NCBI GenBank assembly: GCA_038040445.1
Contig: JBBPIG010000009.1
Span: 104,214 to 168,213 of the forward strand
Direction: 5' to 3'
Origin: Acidobacteriota bacterium
GTDB lineage: Bacteria; Acidobacteriota; Blastocatellia; UBA7656
DNA length: 64,000 nt
The number at the start of each line of letters is the position of its first letter. The stretch's first letter is position 1. Below the pieces are notes generated by a model, which worked only from the letters and a program-made list of their open reading frames with translations, ran no database searches and was not told the origin of the DNA. Of this stretch, positions 16,638-26,700 are shown piece after piece. The translations under genes were made by a program, and so were the position numbers.

Positions 16638-18248
16638 CTACTTAATCTTGTAGGTGAGTGATATCCCAACGGTCCACTTGTAGTTCTTTTGGACGGGTAA
16701 CTCCGCAGTGCCTTCCGGCACGCGTGCTCCTTGGAAGAGATTTCCGAGCAATTGCTGCTTGCGTCCCGCGTACCCGCCGATTGTGAGGAATAACTGCTCG
16801 TCAGCCATACTGAAAGATGGCCCTACAAGGTATTCCACATCTGTTCCCTTGTTGTCGTTTTTGGCGGTTACGCCAAGAGACAGGTGCAGGCCATCTATAA
16901 ACCCGCCCCATCGCATCAGCCTGCCGTTCAACTGAAGGAGCGGCAGAATGCGTGTCGGGGACTGTTCCTTTGCTTCCACAACGGTTGTAACTACCGGCTT
17001 GCCATCGACAATCACCTGATTGCCGCTACTATCAAGCTGGATTCCCTGAACACGGATGAACTCTTGTTTGACTAGGCGGGCGAAAACTATGCCGCCTGAC
17101 AATGAAAAGAAAGGCGCATCTCCGAACTTGATCTTGACGGATTTGCTGGGGCCCGCTTTCTCTTCACCAGGCTTGCCGTCTACAGAAGAAATTTCCTTGG
17201 TAGTGACATCGATCTTGACTTCAGTTGTGCGGGTGAAGGGACCTATTTCAACTACTTCGACGAAAGACGACTTGTTTCCGCGAACGTTGTCTATGGCTTT
17301 CTTCAGATCGCCAAACTTGGTGATGTCTTCTTTGATGGTGTTGACATCAGTTTGAAGTACACCGGCACCAGTTCGAATGCCGGCTGCGAAGACGATCATA
17401 GTAGTGAGGAAATCTACTTGATCTGGCTTAGCGCAGCGTGCGTAACGCTTAATCGCATCCTTGGCTAGAGTGTCTACGACGGTTGCGTGTCCCGTCAGCG
17501 CGTCAATTTGATCTTGAAGGCTCTTGATTTCCGCCGGCGTGACGGTATCTCTAAGGCTATCGAGAAACCCGTAGGACGCAGAACAAAGCTCATCGCACCT
17601 AAGCCCTGCCGACAAGTAAAGAGTTGCCCTGGTCGCCGTGTAGACGGTTCTAACCAGCTCGTGTTTAGCCTTGAGGCGGGCCAATTCGGCTTTTGCGGCG
17701 TTCAGAGCATCTTTGGCTTTAACCGCCTCTAAATCTATTGTCTTGATTATCGCATTTAGTTGATCTCTGCACTCATCATCCGCCGTCCTGGTTAGTGAAG
17801 GCGCAGCGGTCCCCACGGCTGGCGGGGGCGCGGGCGGCTTCGCTGGCGTAGCCGCATCTCCGACAAAGGAGCCGAGGAGCGCAAGAAAGGCGCTGATGGC
17901 GGTTTCCTGGATAGTTGTTTCTGTCGTGTCAATCTTGTACTTGTATCTGTATGGGTTCTTGTTCTTGAGCACCACCGTGACTCTGTCGCTCTTCTTGTAG
18001 GTCAAGTCCCCTTGAGTCGTCATGTTGCTGGCATCGATTATGAGTTGCTTCACCCCAGCGGGTATGGCCGGGTCCGCGCAATTGTCTGTGCAGCGGGGAT
18101 CAGGTGGCAAGCTGATGGCTTCTGCTCGGCCGGACCGGGGATCAGCCTTTACGCCCAATACCGGTCTGAAAGACTGGGCGCCAACCGATGTTGCGAGGAA
18201 CATCGTTATGAAGATCAGATGGGCAATTCTCTTCGCGTCACGATACAT
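16638..18248 (-). CDS. Secreted protein with coiled coil and beta-rich C-terminus, unknown function
   Basis: I do not recognise this 536-residue protein. It starts with a signal peptide (residues 1-24, ending VGAQ). A proline-rich linker (KPPAPPPAV) is near residue 135, followed by a helical, coiled-coil-like part (about 160-270) with several cysteines. The last 180 residues alternate polar and hydrophobic residues and end in YKWTVGISLTYKIK, as in outer-membrane beta-barrels. It is the last gene of the minus-strand hydrolase island. The 475-residue secreted protein at the other end of the island has a similar overall plan, though I see no clear sequence match. Confidence 0.7.
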   Translation of the reverse strand: MYRDAKRIAHLIFITMFLATSVGAQSFRPVLGVKADPRSGRAEAISLPPDPRCTDNCADPAIPAGVKQLIIDASNMTTQGDLTYKKSDRVTVVLKNKNPYRYKYKIDTTETTIQETAISAFLALLGSFVGDAATPAKPPAPPPAVGTAAPSLTRTADDECRDQLNAIIKTIDLEAVKAKDALNAAKAELARLKAKHELVRTVYTATRATLYLSAGLRCDELCSASYGFLDSLRDTVTPAEIKSLQDQIDALTGHATVVDTLAKDAIKRYARCAKPDQVDFLTTMIVFAAGIRTGAGVLQTDVNTIKEDITKFGDLKKAIDNVRGNKSSFVEVVEIGPFTRTTEVKIDVTTKEISSVDGKPGEEKAGPSKSVKIKFGDAPFFSLSGGIVFARLVKQEFIRVQGIQLDSSGNQVIVDGKPVVTTVVEAKEQSPTRILPLLQLNGRLMRWGGFIDGLHLSLGVTAKNDNKGTDVEYLVGPSFSMADEQLFLTIGGYAGRKQQLLGNLFQGARVPEGTAELPVQKNYKWTVGISLTYKIK

Positions 18249-18354
18249 GGTAGTTCTCCTTGTGTCGGTTAGAATCTGATTGATGCCAGGCAGGAGTTAC
18301 CTGCCACAAAACGCTGTGAAGACTATCGAGTACAATTGCGGACGAACAAAGAGT

Positions 18355-19842
18355 TCATTGGTTGTCCGCTCGGCTGTTTGCTTCTCTTACCGCGGCCTCG
18401 GCATTCAGGAAAGTACCAACGGGCTTTGCAGCATCGGTTACTATGAAGGTTCCAGTGTCCCTAAGAATCGCGCTGACTTCAGCATGACTGAGCCGAGGGT
18501 TTACCGATAGCATTAACGCCGCTGTTGCCGCAATTTTTGGGGTTGCGCCAGATGTGCCACCAAAAGCATTCATATAACCGTCATCGGCGGCGCTGCTACA
18601 GGTCAGGTCGTGCGACGAGTCGCCCGGCGCGGAGACGATGATTCCAGATCCGAAGTTGCTGAAGTCGGCTCGCCTGTTTTCCGTCGGATGGTATTCGGTT
18701 GCTCCAACTAGAATTGAGCCTGTTGGTGGAATGGGATCGCCTAAATCGTCAATCCCGGCATCGCGGTCGCCGTTTCCCGCCGCCACACAAACGACTACGC
18801 CACTGGCTATAGCATCCTTTATTGCCTGGTTCACGGCCGGTACCATTTCAATGTTTCCGAACCCGCCTGTTTGGACCTCCAGGTTAATTATCTTGCGCCT
18901 CCCGCCGCTGTCAGTTCGCCGAACCCAATCAATCGCGTTCGCCCACGAGTCTCCGCCGACAGGTGTGCCGGGTCCGGAATCAGCTTGAATTGCCCAGAGG
19001 GTTGCACCATATGCAATTCCGGCCATTCCTAACTCGTTGTCTGCGCCACCGGCGATACCCAGCACGGCTGTACCGTGGCTAACCGAATCCCCCTGGGTAA
19101 CATCGCTCCCTCCATCGAAGGAGTTATGTTTTACGCTTATGCGGGATTCCAGGTCTTGATGAGTTATGCGGTAACCCCAGTCTATGTCCGCGATGATGAC
19201 GCCTTCGCCAGAAACTTCGTCATCCCAGATCCGATCAACGTTACACCGGAAGATGTACCATTGGTTTTCTAATCCGCTTCCAGGGTCAACGGTTACTTGG
19301 CCAGAAGTCCCCACTCGCGGCTCATTCCCTGGCGTGCCTGGTGGTAGGACCTTAGGAACCGGAACGGCGCGTTCGACTTCAGGCAACTGGTTGAGTTCTT
19401 CCGATATTCGCACCAAATCAGCGTCCTCTGGGAAGTGAAGTATGACAAAGTGCTCGCGATTTGACGGCTCGGGAGGCTGCAGGTCACGAACGCGCGCAGT
19501 CATATCCGCCGGCGACGGTACCGCCTGAAAACTCGGCTCCGCCTGTCGAAGACCGTTCGCCTGCAGTAGTTGATTCAAGTTACTGAGATTGACGTTCGCA
19601 ACGCTACGAATCTCGGGAGCGAGAGTAGCCGTCGACGGTAGCAATTCCGGTCGAGTACCAATCTTGAATTGGACTTGAATCTTGCCGGCCTCCCAGTGTG
19701 GTTGTAAGTCACCGGCGGTTGGGTCTTTTGGCGAAAATCTCGGCGCTCCGGCATCATCTGGTTCTAGGAGTCTGGCGGTGAGTTTCTTGCTCCCAGATTT
19801 TGTTGATCTAGATTGTTTGTCCCTATAGCCCTTCTTTGTCAT
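18355..19842 (-). CDS. Subtilisin-like serine protease (S8), no signal peptide
   Basis: A 495-residue S8 peptidase. Using the two-residue-longer numbering from the GTG at 19848, the triad is Asp223 (IADIDWGY), His258 (SHGTAVLGIAGG) and Ser433 (GGTSGATPKIA), with the oxyanion Asn359 (VAAGNGD). About 190 residues precede the catalytic domain; part (HFVILHFPEDADLVRIS) looks like an I9-type inhibitor prodomain. The N-terminus is very basic (MTKKGYRDKQSRSTKSGSK) and lacks a signal peptide. The ATG at 19842 is chosen because GGGAG lies 8 bases upstream. It belongs to the minus-strand hydrolase island and might process other products. Confidence 0.88.
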   Translation of the reverse strand: MTKKGYRDKQSRSTKSGSKKLTARLLEPDDAGAPRFSPKDPTAGDLQPHWEAGKIQVQFKIGTRPELLPSTATLAPEIRSVANVNLSNLNQLLQANGLRQAEPSFQAVPSPADMTARVRDLQPPEPSNREHFVILHFPEDADLVRISEELNQLPEVERAVPVPKVLPPGTPGNEPRVGTSGQVTVDPGSGLENQWYIFRCNVDRIWDDEVSGEGVIIADIDWGYRITHQDLESRISVKHNSFDGGSDVTQGDSVSHGTAVLGIAGGADNELGMAGIAYGATLWAIQADSGPGTPVGGDSWANAIDWVRRTDSGGRRKIINLEVQTGGFGNIEMVPAVNQAIKDAIASGVVVCVAAGNGDRDAGIDDLGDPIPPTGSILVGATEYHPTENRRADFSNFGSGIIVSAPGDSSHDLTCSSAADDGYMNAFGGTSGATPKIAATAALMLSVNPRLSHAEVSAILRDTGTFIVTDAAKPVGTFLNAEAAVREANSRADNQ

Positions 19843-19946
19843 CTTCACTTCTCCCGTGCCTGTCTAGATGCCCCAGCCTGTGTTTGGGCTAGCGCCGCTA
19901 TCTCAAGAAGAACCCGGCCGAATGCTGGTAGATCGTGGTGCGCAAC

Positions 19947-20486
19947 TCATTGTGTAAACGGACCGGGGTCTGGCACCTCGCCCCTACCAATTCGTTTGCT
20001 AATGAAATGTGCGATCAATAGCCCAAGCCATTTGAGTCGAGGCTTCAGCCACTGGGCCTGTTCCAGGCAACTGATTTCGCCCAGCTCCAACACCAACTCA
20101 GCATCAGAGGTGTTCGCGAAGCCGAAGCCGTAGTAGTGCGAAAGATTCCGAGTGAAGTTGTCTGGCATCCACTTAAATGGCCAGTAGCGCGAATAGAGCG
20201 CCTTCCATTCGTCCGCTGCAGGCTTGTCAGTGCTGTCGTCGTACCCGATAGATGCGCCGCTCACGCAAACGTCATCGGCGCCATCGAAGTGAATGAAAAC
20301 AGCTATCCGAACGTTGTACCTGCCGCTGAATTCCGCTTTTTCGCGGATGACCGAAACTCCGGCCGCTCGCAAAACCGCTGTCGCTTCGTCCGCGACAATT
20401 GGCGTCCACTCGATTTCATCGCCCAACGGCCCCGAAGCTCCGGTGGCACCCACTCTTCGCCCTTCATGGCCGGCCTGAATCAACAC
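19947..20486 (-). CDS. N-acetylmuramoyl-L-alanine amidase-like protein
   Basis: A 179-residue protein whose start resembles the Amidase_3 fold: LIQAGHEGRRVGATG matches the usual DAGHGG strand with zinc ligand His7, an acidic residue follows (Glu24 or Glu26 in GDEIEWTP), and His66 in FIHFDG fits the third ligand. This family cuts the bond between N-acetylmuramate and L-alanine in peptidoglycan. The remainder (about 70-179) is less typical, so substrate is uncertain. It lacks a signal peptide. The GTG start has no ideal ribosome-binding site. It sits between the subtilase and the decayed genes of the island. Confidence 0.6.
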   Translation of the reverse strand: MLIQAGHEGRRVGATGASGPLGDEIEWTPIVADEATAVLRAAGVSVIREKAEFSGRYNVRIAVFIHFDGADDVCVSGASIGYDDSTDKPAADEWKALYSRYWPFKWMPDNFTRNLSHYYGFGFANTSDAELVLELGEISCLEQAQWLKPRLKWLGLLIAHFISKRIGRGEVPDPGPFTQ

Positions 20487-20631
20487 GTCGGCGTCCCTAT
20501 GGAGGCTCCTCCGTTCGCTACAGTATGTGAAAACTATTACGCTCTCAGATGGGAATGAGAATTAGGCTAGAAACATTTCATCGCAGTTAGGATGCGACCC
20601 GAGATGAGGTGTGTTCGTCGCGACGAGAGGA

Positions 20632-20793
20632 CTACTTCTTCGTATCATCAGCCGTTTCCGCGATGAATCCGAATTGAAAGGTATTTGTTCCGGCGACCAC
20701 CGGCGGGAGGCTTCCCCCGTTGTAGGATATCTTGAATCCAAATCTTCCCGTCGGTGTGTCTGCCAAATGGACCTTGCGGTCGCTTTGAAAAAC
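20632..20793 (-). pseudogene. C-terminal remnant of a paralogue of the 475-residue secreted protein
   Basis: The last 53 or so codons of this frame align closely with the C-terminus of the intact gene at 30305-31732: DTPTGRFGFKISYNGGSLPP here against DTPTGRLGFKLSYKRGSLPP there, followed in both by an NTFQFGF/NSFQFGF block and ETADDT. Upstream of about 20793 the likeness stops abruptly. Only the 3' end of a second copy remains, so this is called a pseudogene fragment. Confidence 0.75.
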
Positions 20794-20949
20794 CAGTGCT
20801 CGTCTTAAGGCAAGGACTAGGTATGAAGGATCCCCCACCTGCGGTCGTGGGATTAAGGCACGTTGTAGTAGGAGCCACCGACACTAGAGCGGCTCACCAA
20901 GATAGACGGTGCTTATACGTTGCGCCCAGTCCTCCAGCGTAGCCCCATC

Positions 20950-21215
20950 CCTGACTTATCTGTTGCACAGTGTGAAGCCCCAGCATTCGATAGCTCTCAA
21001 ACTGGTTTTCGCTGAAGGACTGGTCCGCGGTGCTCTCTCATGCGGAAGCAGCTTGCTCTGTTGTGCGCAATTGAACACATGTGCGGGCTCGCCTCCGCAT
21101 ATCGCAGGCTTGATGTAGATCAGTGTGCCGTCGTTTTCAGGGCCGCCTCCCGTCTACTTCCGAATAGCGAATCTTACCAACCGCGCAATACTCCCCGAGC
21201 TTGCAGCTCTTTCGA
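20950..21215 (-). pseudogene. Frameshifted remnant of a patatin-like gene 3' end
   Basis: Read on the minus strand, this stretch matches the C-terminal region of the giant patatin at 23742-27530 in three frames. YCAVGKIRYSEVD parallels YCAVGLIRYSCVD. DGTLIYIKPAICGGEPAHVF parallels DGFLFYIKPAFYGNEPRDIF. STADQSFSENQFESYRMLG parallels STADQWFDEPQFESHRMLG. At least two frameshifts and a stop codon separate the blocks. It is therefore a decayed second patatin gene of which only the tail survives. Confidence 0.75.
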
Positions 21216-21290
21216 GAATAGATGATTCGTCTCTTCAGACGAGCGGTTTTCCTTCAAAACTCAAAAGGGCTTCCGGTGTACCTTCTCCGC

Positions 21291-22259
21291 TCAAACCAAT
21301 TCGTAGCCAAGTTGCAAATTACGATTCGAGCGCAAAAGATATTCGTGAATATCGAACGGATGCGTTCCACCAGAGACAGGATGAACGAGAATGACGTCGA
21401 TCAGGTGATTGAGGAGATCACCGTGCTCGTCAATATCCGCATCAAGGAGCAGCACATCCCTGCCTTCATTGTCTCGCGCCGGCGCCATCGTCAGTTGCAG
21501 GTTGGCCAGGCTCTCATCAGTCTTGATGCTGAACATCTTTGTCTTGAAGACGCGATAGTCGGGTAGATTGTCCTGTAGCTTCTGGAAATGGAGACTGTGA
21601 TCGGCGCGCTCGTAGTGGTCAAAGCCGCGAATATTCTCGCGGATGCGAGCTACGATCTCACCCATTGCATCGTCAACCACGGCATACAGTCTCTGACGAT
21701 CGATGACGAGAATCTGTCGGACGAAGGAGAACCAGGGAAGCAGTCCGCCAACCGGTTCGGTCGTCATCGTGAGTTTGGTGAACAGATTCAGCAGAGAGGA
21801 CTTCGCAAGTTTGGTGCGCTCCGGGCCGGCTTGATCATACCTGTCCTCTGTGTACCTGCCGAGCGCTTCGCCCTGGATCACTTTGATAGTTGAATCGTTC
21901 AGCACTGTTTTCAAAGGCTCGAATTGTGACGGCAGTTGGGTCCAGGCGATAAAACTGGCCTGCCACTGTTGCGGGATGCGCAGGACGCGCAGGTCGTAAG
22001 ACAGCTCTTGACGATCCGTGAGAGTGAAGAAATCGGTTCTGCAATCGCGGTAGCGTTTCGGACGCACCTCGCAGCGCAGGTTCGCTGCCTGCGGAAAGGC
22101 GTCCAGTTCCAACCGAGCAGGTGGCGGAAGGCGCAGATCTGTAAAGCGCGCGATCACTCTGCCGTCCAGTCGGATTGCATCGACTCTCGTCTTCGGATCG
22201 GCGGCTTCTTGGCCTCTTACATCGATGAGGCCGAGCTTGAGGAAACCTGTGTTGGCCAT
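21291..22259 (-). CDS. Hypothetical protein of the hydrolase island
   Basis: A 322-residue protein I do not recognise. It has no signal peptide and no membrane segment. The N-terminal part is beta-like with paired strands (FLKLGLIDVRG, GRVIARFTDLRLP). The middle is helical and contains aromatic residues. The C-terminal part has an acidic LLLDADIDEHGDLLNHLIDV segment. Its ATG is 29 bases after the stop of the PhoD-like phosphatase on the same strand, so the two are probably co-translated. No catalytic motif could be assigned. Confidence 0.65.
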   Translation of the reverse strand: MANTGFLKLGLIDVRGQEAADPKTRVDAIRLDGRVIARFTDLRLPPPARLELDAFPQAANLRCEVRPKRYRDCRTDFFTLTDRQELSYDLRVLRIPQQWQASFIAWTQLPSQFEPLKTVLNDSTIKVIQGEALGRYTEDRYDQAGPERTKLAKSSLLNLFTKLTMTTEPVGGLLPWFSFVRQILVIDRQRLYAVVDDAMGEIVARIRENIRGFDHYERADHSLHFQKLQDNLPDYRVFKTKMFSIKTDESLANLQLTMAPARDNEGRDVLLLDADIDEHGDLLNHLIDVILVHPVSGGTHPFDIHEYLLRSNRNLQLGYELV

Positions 22260-22287
22260 CGAAATACTCCTATGATCGATTTTCGTT

Positions 22288-23550
22288 TCACCGGGGAAAA
22301 TCTAAGGGGAGGGACACCAATTCAGCGCTCTCGCGCTTGCCGGTTATAGTAACGCTCACTGTCGGCCCGCCTTCGTCATTGATGGTGATCAGCCCATACT
22401 GGCCCTTATGACGGTCAAAAATCCCGTGGCTGAAAGGCTCACCCTTGACTTTGCGGCTGTTGGGACGGTCCAGCGGCGCCGCGCAGAAAACTGGGAATCC
22501 ACCGACTCCTGTCGAACCGCGATTATTCGAGCCGTCATCAAGGGCGATCATATGGGCATCCGCGTGCAGCATTAGCACATTGCGAATATCATTCTCCTCA
22601 ATGAAAGAGCCGAGTTCGCTCCGCTCGGTCGAATAACTGTACCAGGCGTCAGTGTCGTCGTCTTCTTCGTTGGGGTCGCCAATCCATGGAACCGAGTTTA
22701 CCCACACCAGCAGCGGGTAACGATCCTTGCCCGCAAGCAGTTCGTCCTTCAACCATTGTTTCTGTCTCGCTCCGAGCATGGTCTTCGCAGAGTTGTCCGT
22801 GGCAGTGCGGTTCGCCCGCATTGAGCGCGTGTCAGTCACCAGAACGCGAACGCGCCCCACAGTGAATGCCTGGTAGATGGCGACGTCGCCCTCCCCTTCC
22901 GCGAGGGGGTAATGCGGCACGCATCGCTGATAGGCCAGACGGGCCGCCCTACGACCAGCCGCTCGCGCGTCGCTAGCGTTGCCACAAAAGTCGTGATCGT
23001 CCCAGATGTAAGCAAGGGGCACCTCGCGGTAGAGTTGGGCCTGCCTCGGCTTGTTTAACACCTCGCGATAGGTCTCCACGTGGTCTGCGACGTTGGTGCT
23101 GCCAATATTTGCATAGTGTAGATCGCCAAGGTGGAGGAAGAAGAGTGGATTCTCTCCGCGGATGTGGTCGAAGACTTCGTGGTTTGAGTAGGCACGGAAC
23201 GTCTCTCCCCCTTTTGCGTCGCCTGCGCAGGCGAAAGTAAAGGACGCTGGGGCGTCCGGAGGTGGAAACGTACGGAATCGGCCACGCCTATCGAGAGCGG
23301 GCTCCCCGTTAACCTCTAACGCATAGTGATATTCACGATCCGGGTCCAGCCCATCTACCTCAAAAGTGAAGACAGTCATCTCCGGTGAGGCGCTGATCCC
23401 AGACGGCGCCATTGACTGCGCGCCGGTCAGGTCGCTATTTTCGCTGACGAGCAATCTCACCGATGCGCCGTTCTCTATCCCGGCTTTAATGACCGACGAC
23501 GTCGCCGTGACGGCTCCAACCCAAGGACCAAAGACTATTTGGTCTGACAT
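22288..23550 (-). CDS. PhoD-like metallophosphatase/phosphodiesterase
   Basis: A 420-residue protein of the PhoD/metallophosphatase group. An N-terminal fibronectin-like domain (about 1-95) precedes the phosphatase domain. Metal-binding motifs are Asp111 (ACAGDAKGG), Asp143 (FLHLGDLHY) and WDDHD (183-187), and a late LHADAHM provides histidines. PhoD enzymes cleave phosphate mono- or diesters, including teichoic acids and phospholipid head groups. Family members are usually exported by Tat, but no signal peptide is seen here. AAGGAG precedes the ATG by 9 bases. It lies just downstream of the giant patatin gene. Confidence 0.82.
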   Translation of the reverse strand: MSDQIVFGPWVGAVTATSSVIKAGIENGASVRLLVSENSDLTGAQSMAPSGISASPEMTVFTFEVDGLDPDREYHYALEVNGEPALDRRGRFRTFPPPDAPASFTFACAGDAKGGETFRAYSNHEVFDHIRGENPLFFLHLGDLHYANIGSTNVADHVETYREVLNKPRQAQLYREVPLAYIWDDHDFCGNASDARAAGRRAARLAYQRCVPHYPLAEGEGDVAIYQAFTVGRVRVLVTDTRSMRANRTATDNSAKTMLGARQKQWLKDELLAGKDRYPLLVWVNSVPWIGDPNEEDDDTDAWYSYSTERSELGSFIEENDIRNVLMLHADAHMIALDDGSNNRGSTGVGGFPVFCAAPLDRPNSRKVKGEPFSHGIFDRHKGQYGLITINDEGGPTVSVTITGKRESAELVSLPLDFPR

Positions 23551-23596
23551 GCCTTAAGCTCCTTTCATCTACAAATGGTAATCGCTCGAAAACATT

Positions 23597-23725
23597 TCAG
23601 CGGGTTTTCTGAACGCCACGCCGAAACAGGAACTGGAGGCTGAAGAATGTGAGCACGGAATCTTCTTGCGGTTGCGAGCGCGCGATTCGTTGTAGCGGAG
23701 TCTCACCGAAATAAGGGCGCTGCAT
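23597..23725 (-). CDS. Possible small arginine-rich ORF (42 residues)
   Basis: A 42-codon frame lies in the 191-base gap between the patatin and PhoD-like genes on the same strand. It begins MQRPYFGETPLQRIARSQ and ends with a hydrophobic then basic tail (FSLQFLFRRGVQKTR). No good ribosome-binding site is seen and I know no family for it. It could be a small gene, or the remnant of a longer one. Confidence 0.3.
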   Translation of the reverse strand: MQRPYFGETPLQRIARSQPQEDSVLTFFSLQFLFRRGVQKTR

Positions 23726-23741
23726 AAGATGAGGCTCGGGC

Positions 23742-26700
23742 CTAAGCTGAATCTCCAGGTGAATCTTGAGCTGAGAGCCAGTCTATGAGCGGCTGTAACG
23801 GTTTTTCCTTGCCCTTCGAATGGTCGTAAGCCTTACCCAACAACTGTTTGATCGTGAGAGGGTCGTCGTCGTCTCCGCATATCTTGTCCATGATATAGGA
23901 ACCGAGCATCCGGTGGCTCTCGAATTGGGGCTCGTCAAACCACTGGTCAGCAGTTGACTCGTGTGGAAAATCCGTGTTGGTTTTTGCGTAGTTGAAGATG
24001 TCGCGCGGCTCGTTTCCGTAGAAGGCCGGCTTGATGTAAAACAGAAAGCCATCGCCGGCTTCTTTTCCCTCAACTTTATCGACGCACGAATAGCGAATCA
24101 GACCAACCGCGCAATACCTGCCCTGGCCTTCTTTGACCTCCTCATCTCTGGTGTGTATGGGAACGCGGCCGAATTCAATTGGTATTCCAAGATCGATTCG
24201 TATCTTGCGAACAGCATTGCCTAGATCGGCGAACTCGCCTTTGGCGTCTCTGCTACCGTCCACGACAACAATCACCTTGCTGCGGCGCAACACCATCTCA
24301 TAGAGACCGAGGTTCTCGAAGTGGCCGCCGTCGGAAAGAAGGACATAGTTATTCTTGTCATCAGTCCAGCCGAACGCTTCCGCGATGATCGGATAAACCG
24401 CGGATTTTGGGTATGCCAGGTGGTAGTAGCCCTGCCCAGCCGGTCCGGCGTTGCCCAGCCACCACCCCAGTCGCGCATTGAAAAGAGTCAGGACTAATGT
24501 GACCAGGGGTGATGTCGAGTAATAGCCCATGTTTGAGTTTACCGCTGCTCCGGAGATTGCCGCCGCCGTGCCAAGAGAGACGCCGTCTCGCCCGCCATAT
24601 TCCCTCGATCTTCGGTAACCGCCGTAGAGGCTTCCACAATGCAGCGGCGAGATGGAAAAGGACTCAGCCCTTCGCTGTTGCCAGGCCAGCTTATCGCCGC
24701 TCACCAGATTGAGCGCAGTATTCACCACATGCATCAACCTGTATGGCGGGGGCGGATAGTGCAAGGGTTCTATTTCCTCCGCGAAAAACTGGTCCAGTAG
24801 CAGCCGATTGAAGAGGATGAGATAGTCACCGCGCAACAGTTGCCCAACCGCTTCCTTGATGTGTTCGTTCTTCCGCGACTGGGGCAGGTTCTCAATGGCC
24901 CTGGCTGCCGCTTCGTTCTGTTCGGCCAGAGGCAATTGCTGGAACAGGCTCTGGGTCCTTTCAGCCATGTCGGACTTGGCGAACGCCGCATCCGCAAAAA
25001 ACTCCGCGCTTTCCAATATCCGGTTGAGGTCCTCGATCAGATTCACCTGTAGCGAGGGCGAAGGAACTTTTGGGCTTTGATAGCTATCCAGCATGTCCAC
25101 CGTTTCTATGGACAACCGGCTTCTCAGAAACTCTGATGGAGGATCATTTCCAACACGGTCGGCCTGCAACCTTAAAACGAATTTCGTCAGTCCTGCTTCT
25201 CGGCCGCGGAAGCTGTTCGGGCGGAGCAGTCCGACCCGCAGCTCATGCATCTGCACATTGTCGGATGGATCGAACCCGGTAAACGCGTTGGGCTTTCGCT
25301 CGATGTTGTTTCTACTCGCTCCCAGGAATGCGCGTATCAGGCGATCCCGGTAGGCTGCGTGCAAAGAGAATTTGTTGAGGTTGATCATCTTTGACATTAG
25401 CAAACCGAATCCGAGGAAGAACAGGGACAGGCCGGCAACGATCCACCATGGCGCATAGTAGATGTTCTTCATCAGGCTCGCACGCCCGGCTGGCTCTGAA
25501 TCGTCATTGAATATTGCCGGCTTTAGTTGATCGATGATGCTCGCGGAATCCATGGAAGTGACCCGGTCTACGAGTCCCCACTTTGAGATGTCGATGATGG
25601 GCGCCTTTGTAAAAAGCCATTTGATTATCAGACAAGTCAAGAATGAAAGCGATGCGGTTAAGAACAGCAAAAACACCAATGCAGCCAGCGATAGAGCATT
25701 GTGCATCACCAGCGAATAGACACCGCCTTTTGCTGCGTTCTCCTTGGTTGCCGGAGTGTTTGCGCTGCGCCCAGCCAATATGGAAAACAGAGCCGAGATG
25801 CCTCCGACAGAAGCGATGATCTCAGGGAGACGGTGTATGGCTAACGGGCCGAAGATCACCAGCGGGCTGGCGATGCTCCAGACCATGATTACTATTAACA
25901 GCCAGCCGGCAAAACGGGCCAACCATTCACGGTCTTCATCCTCGAGTGCAAATCGGCTGCTAATCCAGGGGCTTGGGCGCATGCCCCGTTTCCCGGTTCC
26001 TTGTCCCCCCCAGCCCTTACGGCTCGAGATTCCGACGAAGAAAGTGGCCGCGAGAAAAAAGGTCGCCATAAACAGAGGAAGCGCGAAGCAGACAAAAAGC
26101 CCGGTGATCGGGTCGGGGTGAGTAGCATCCTCCTTGGGGCTGGGCACTGGGTTCGGCAACACCTTCGTCGCCATCAGCCACAGGAGCCACCCTCCAACTG
26201 GTCCCGTGACAAACACGGTCGCGATGTCCGAGCGTCTGAACTTGCGAAACCAGATTGCGTAGATCGCCCAACCCACCAGATGAATCGCAAGTCCATAGAG
26301 CATGAAAACAAACCAGCTATATAGCGCCCAATTGGGGAGATAGCCCGCGAATGCCGAAGTGATCTGATTCTCCAGGTGCTCCTGGGAATCTTGAAAGTGA
26401 CGAAACCATGCCCAAAAGGCGCTCAGAAGCATCGCCGACAAAATGAGTGGCACCAGGCAGAGCATCAGAAAACTCTGCTGATCTGTCCGGCGTTGCAACA
26501 CTCCGCCACGCGCTTTGAGAGAGTCACTCGCGCTTGGTCTGTTCATGCTCACGTAGGCAATTGCCCACGCGGTTGAAAGTGATCCCAGCGCGAAACAACC
26601 CCATTTCATCCACCCGGCCGCTTGTTCCTGCACGGCGGCTACGCCAAGTCTCGGAATCGCGAAAACCGACACAAGAAGCGGAACGAGCACCAGCCAGTTC

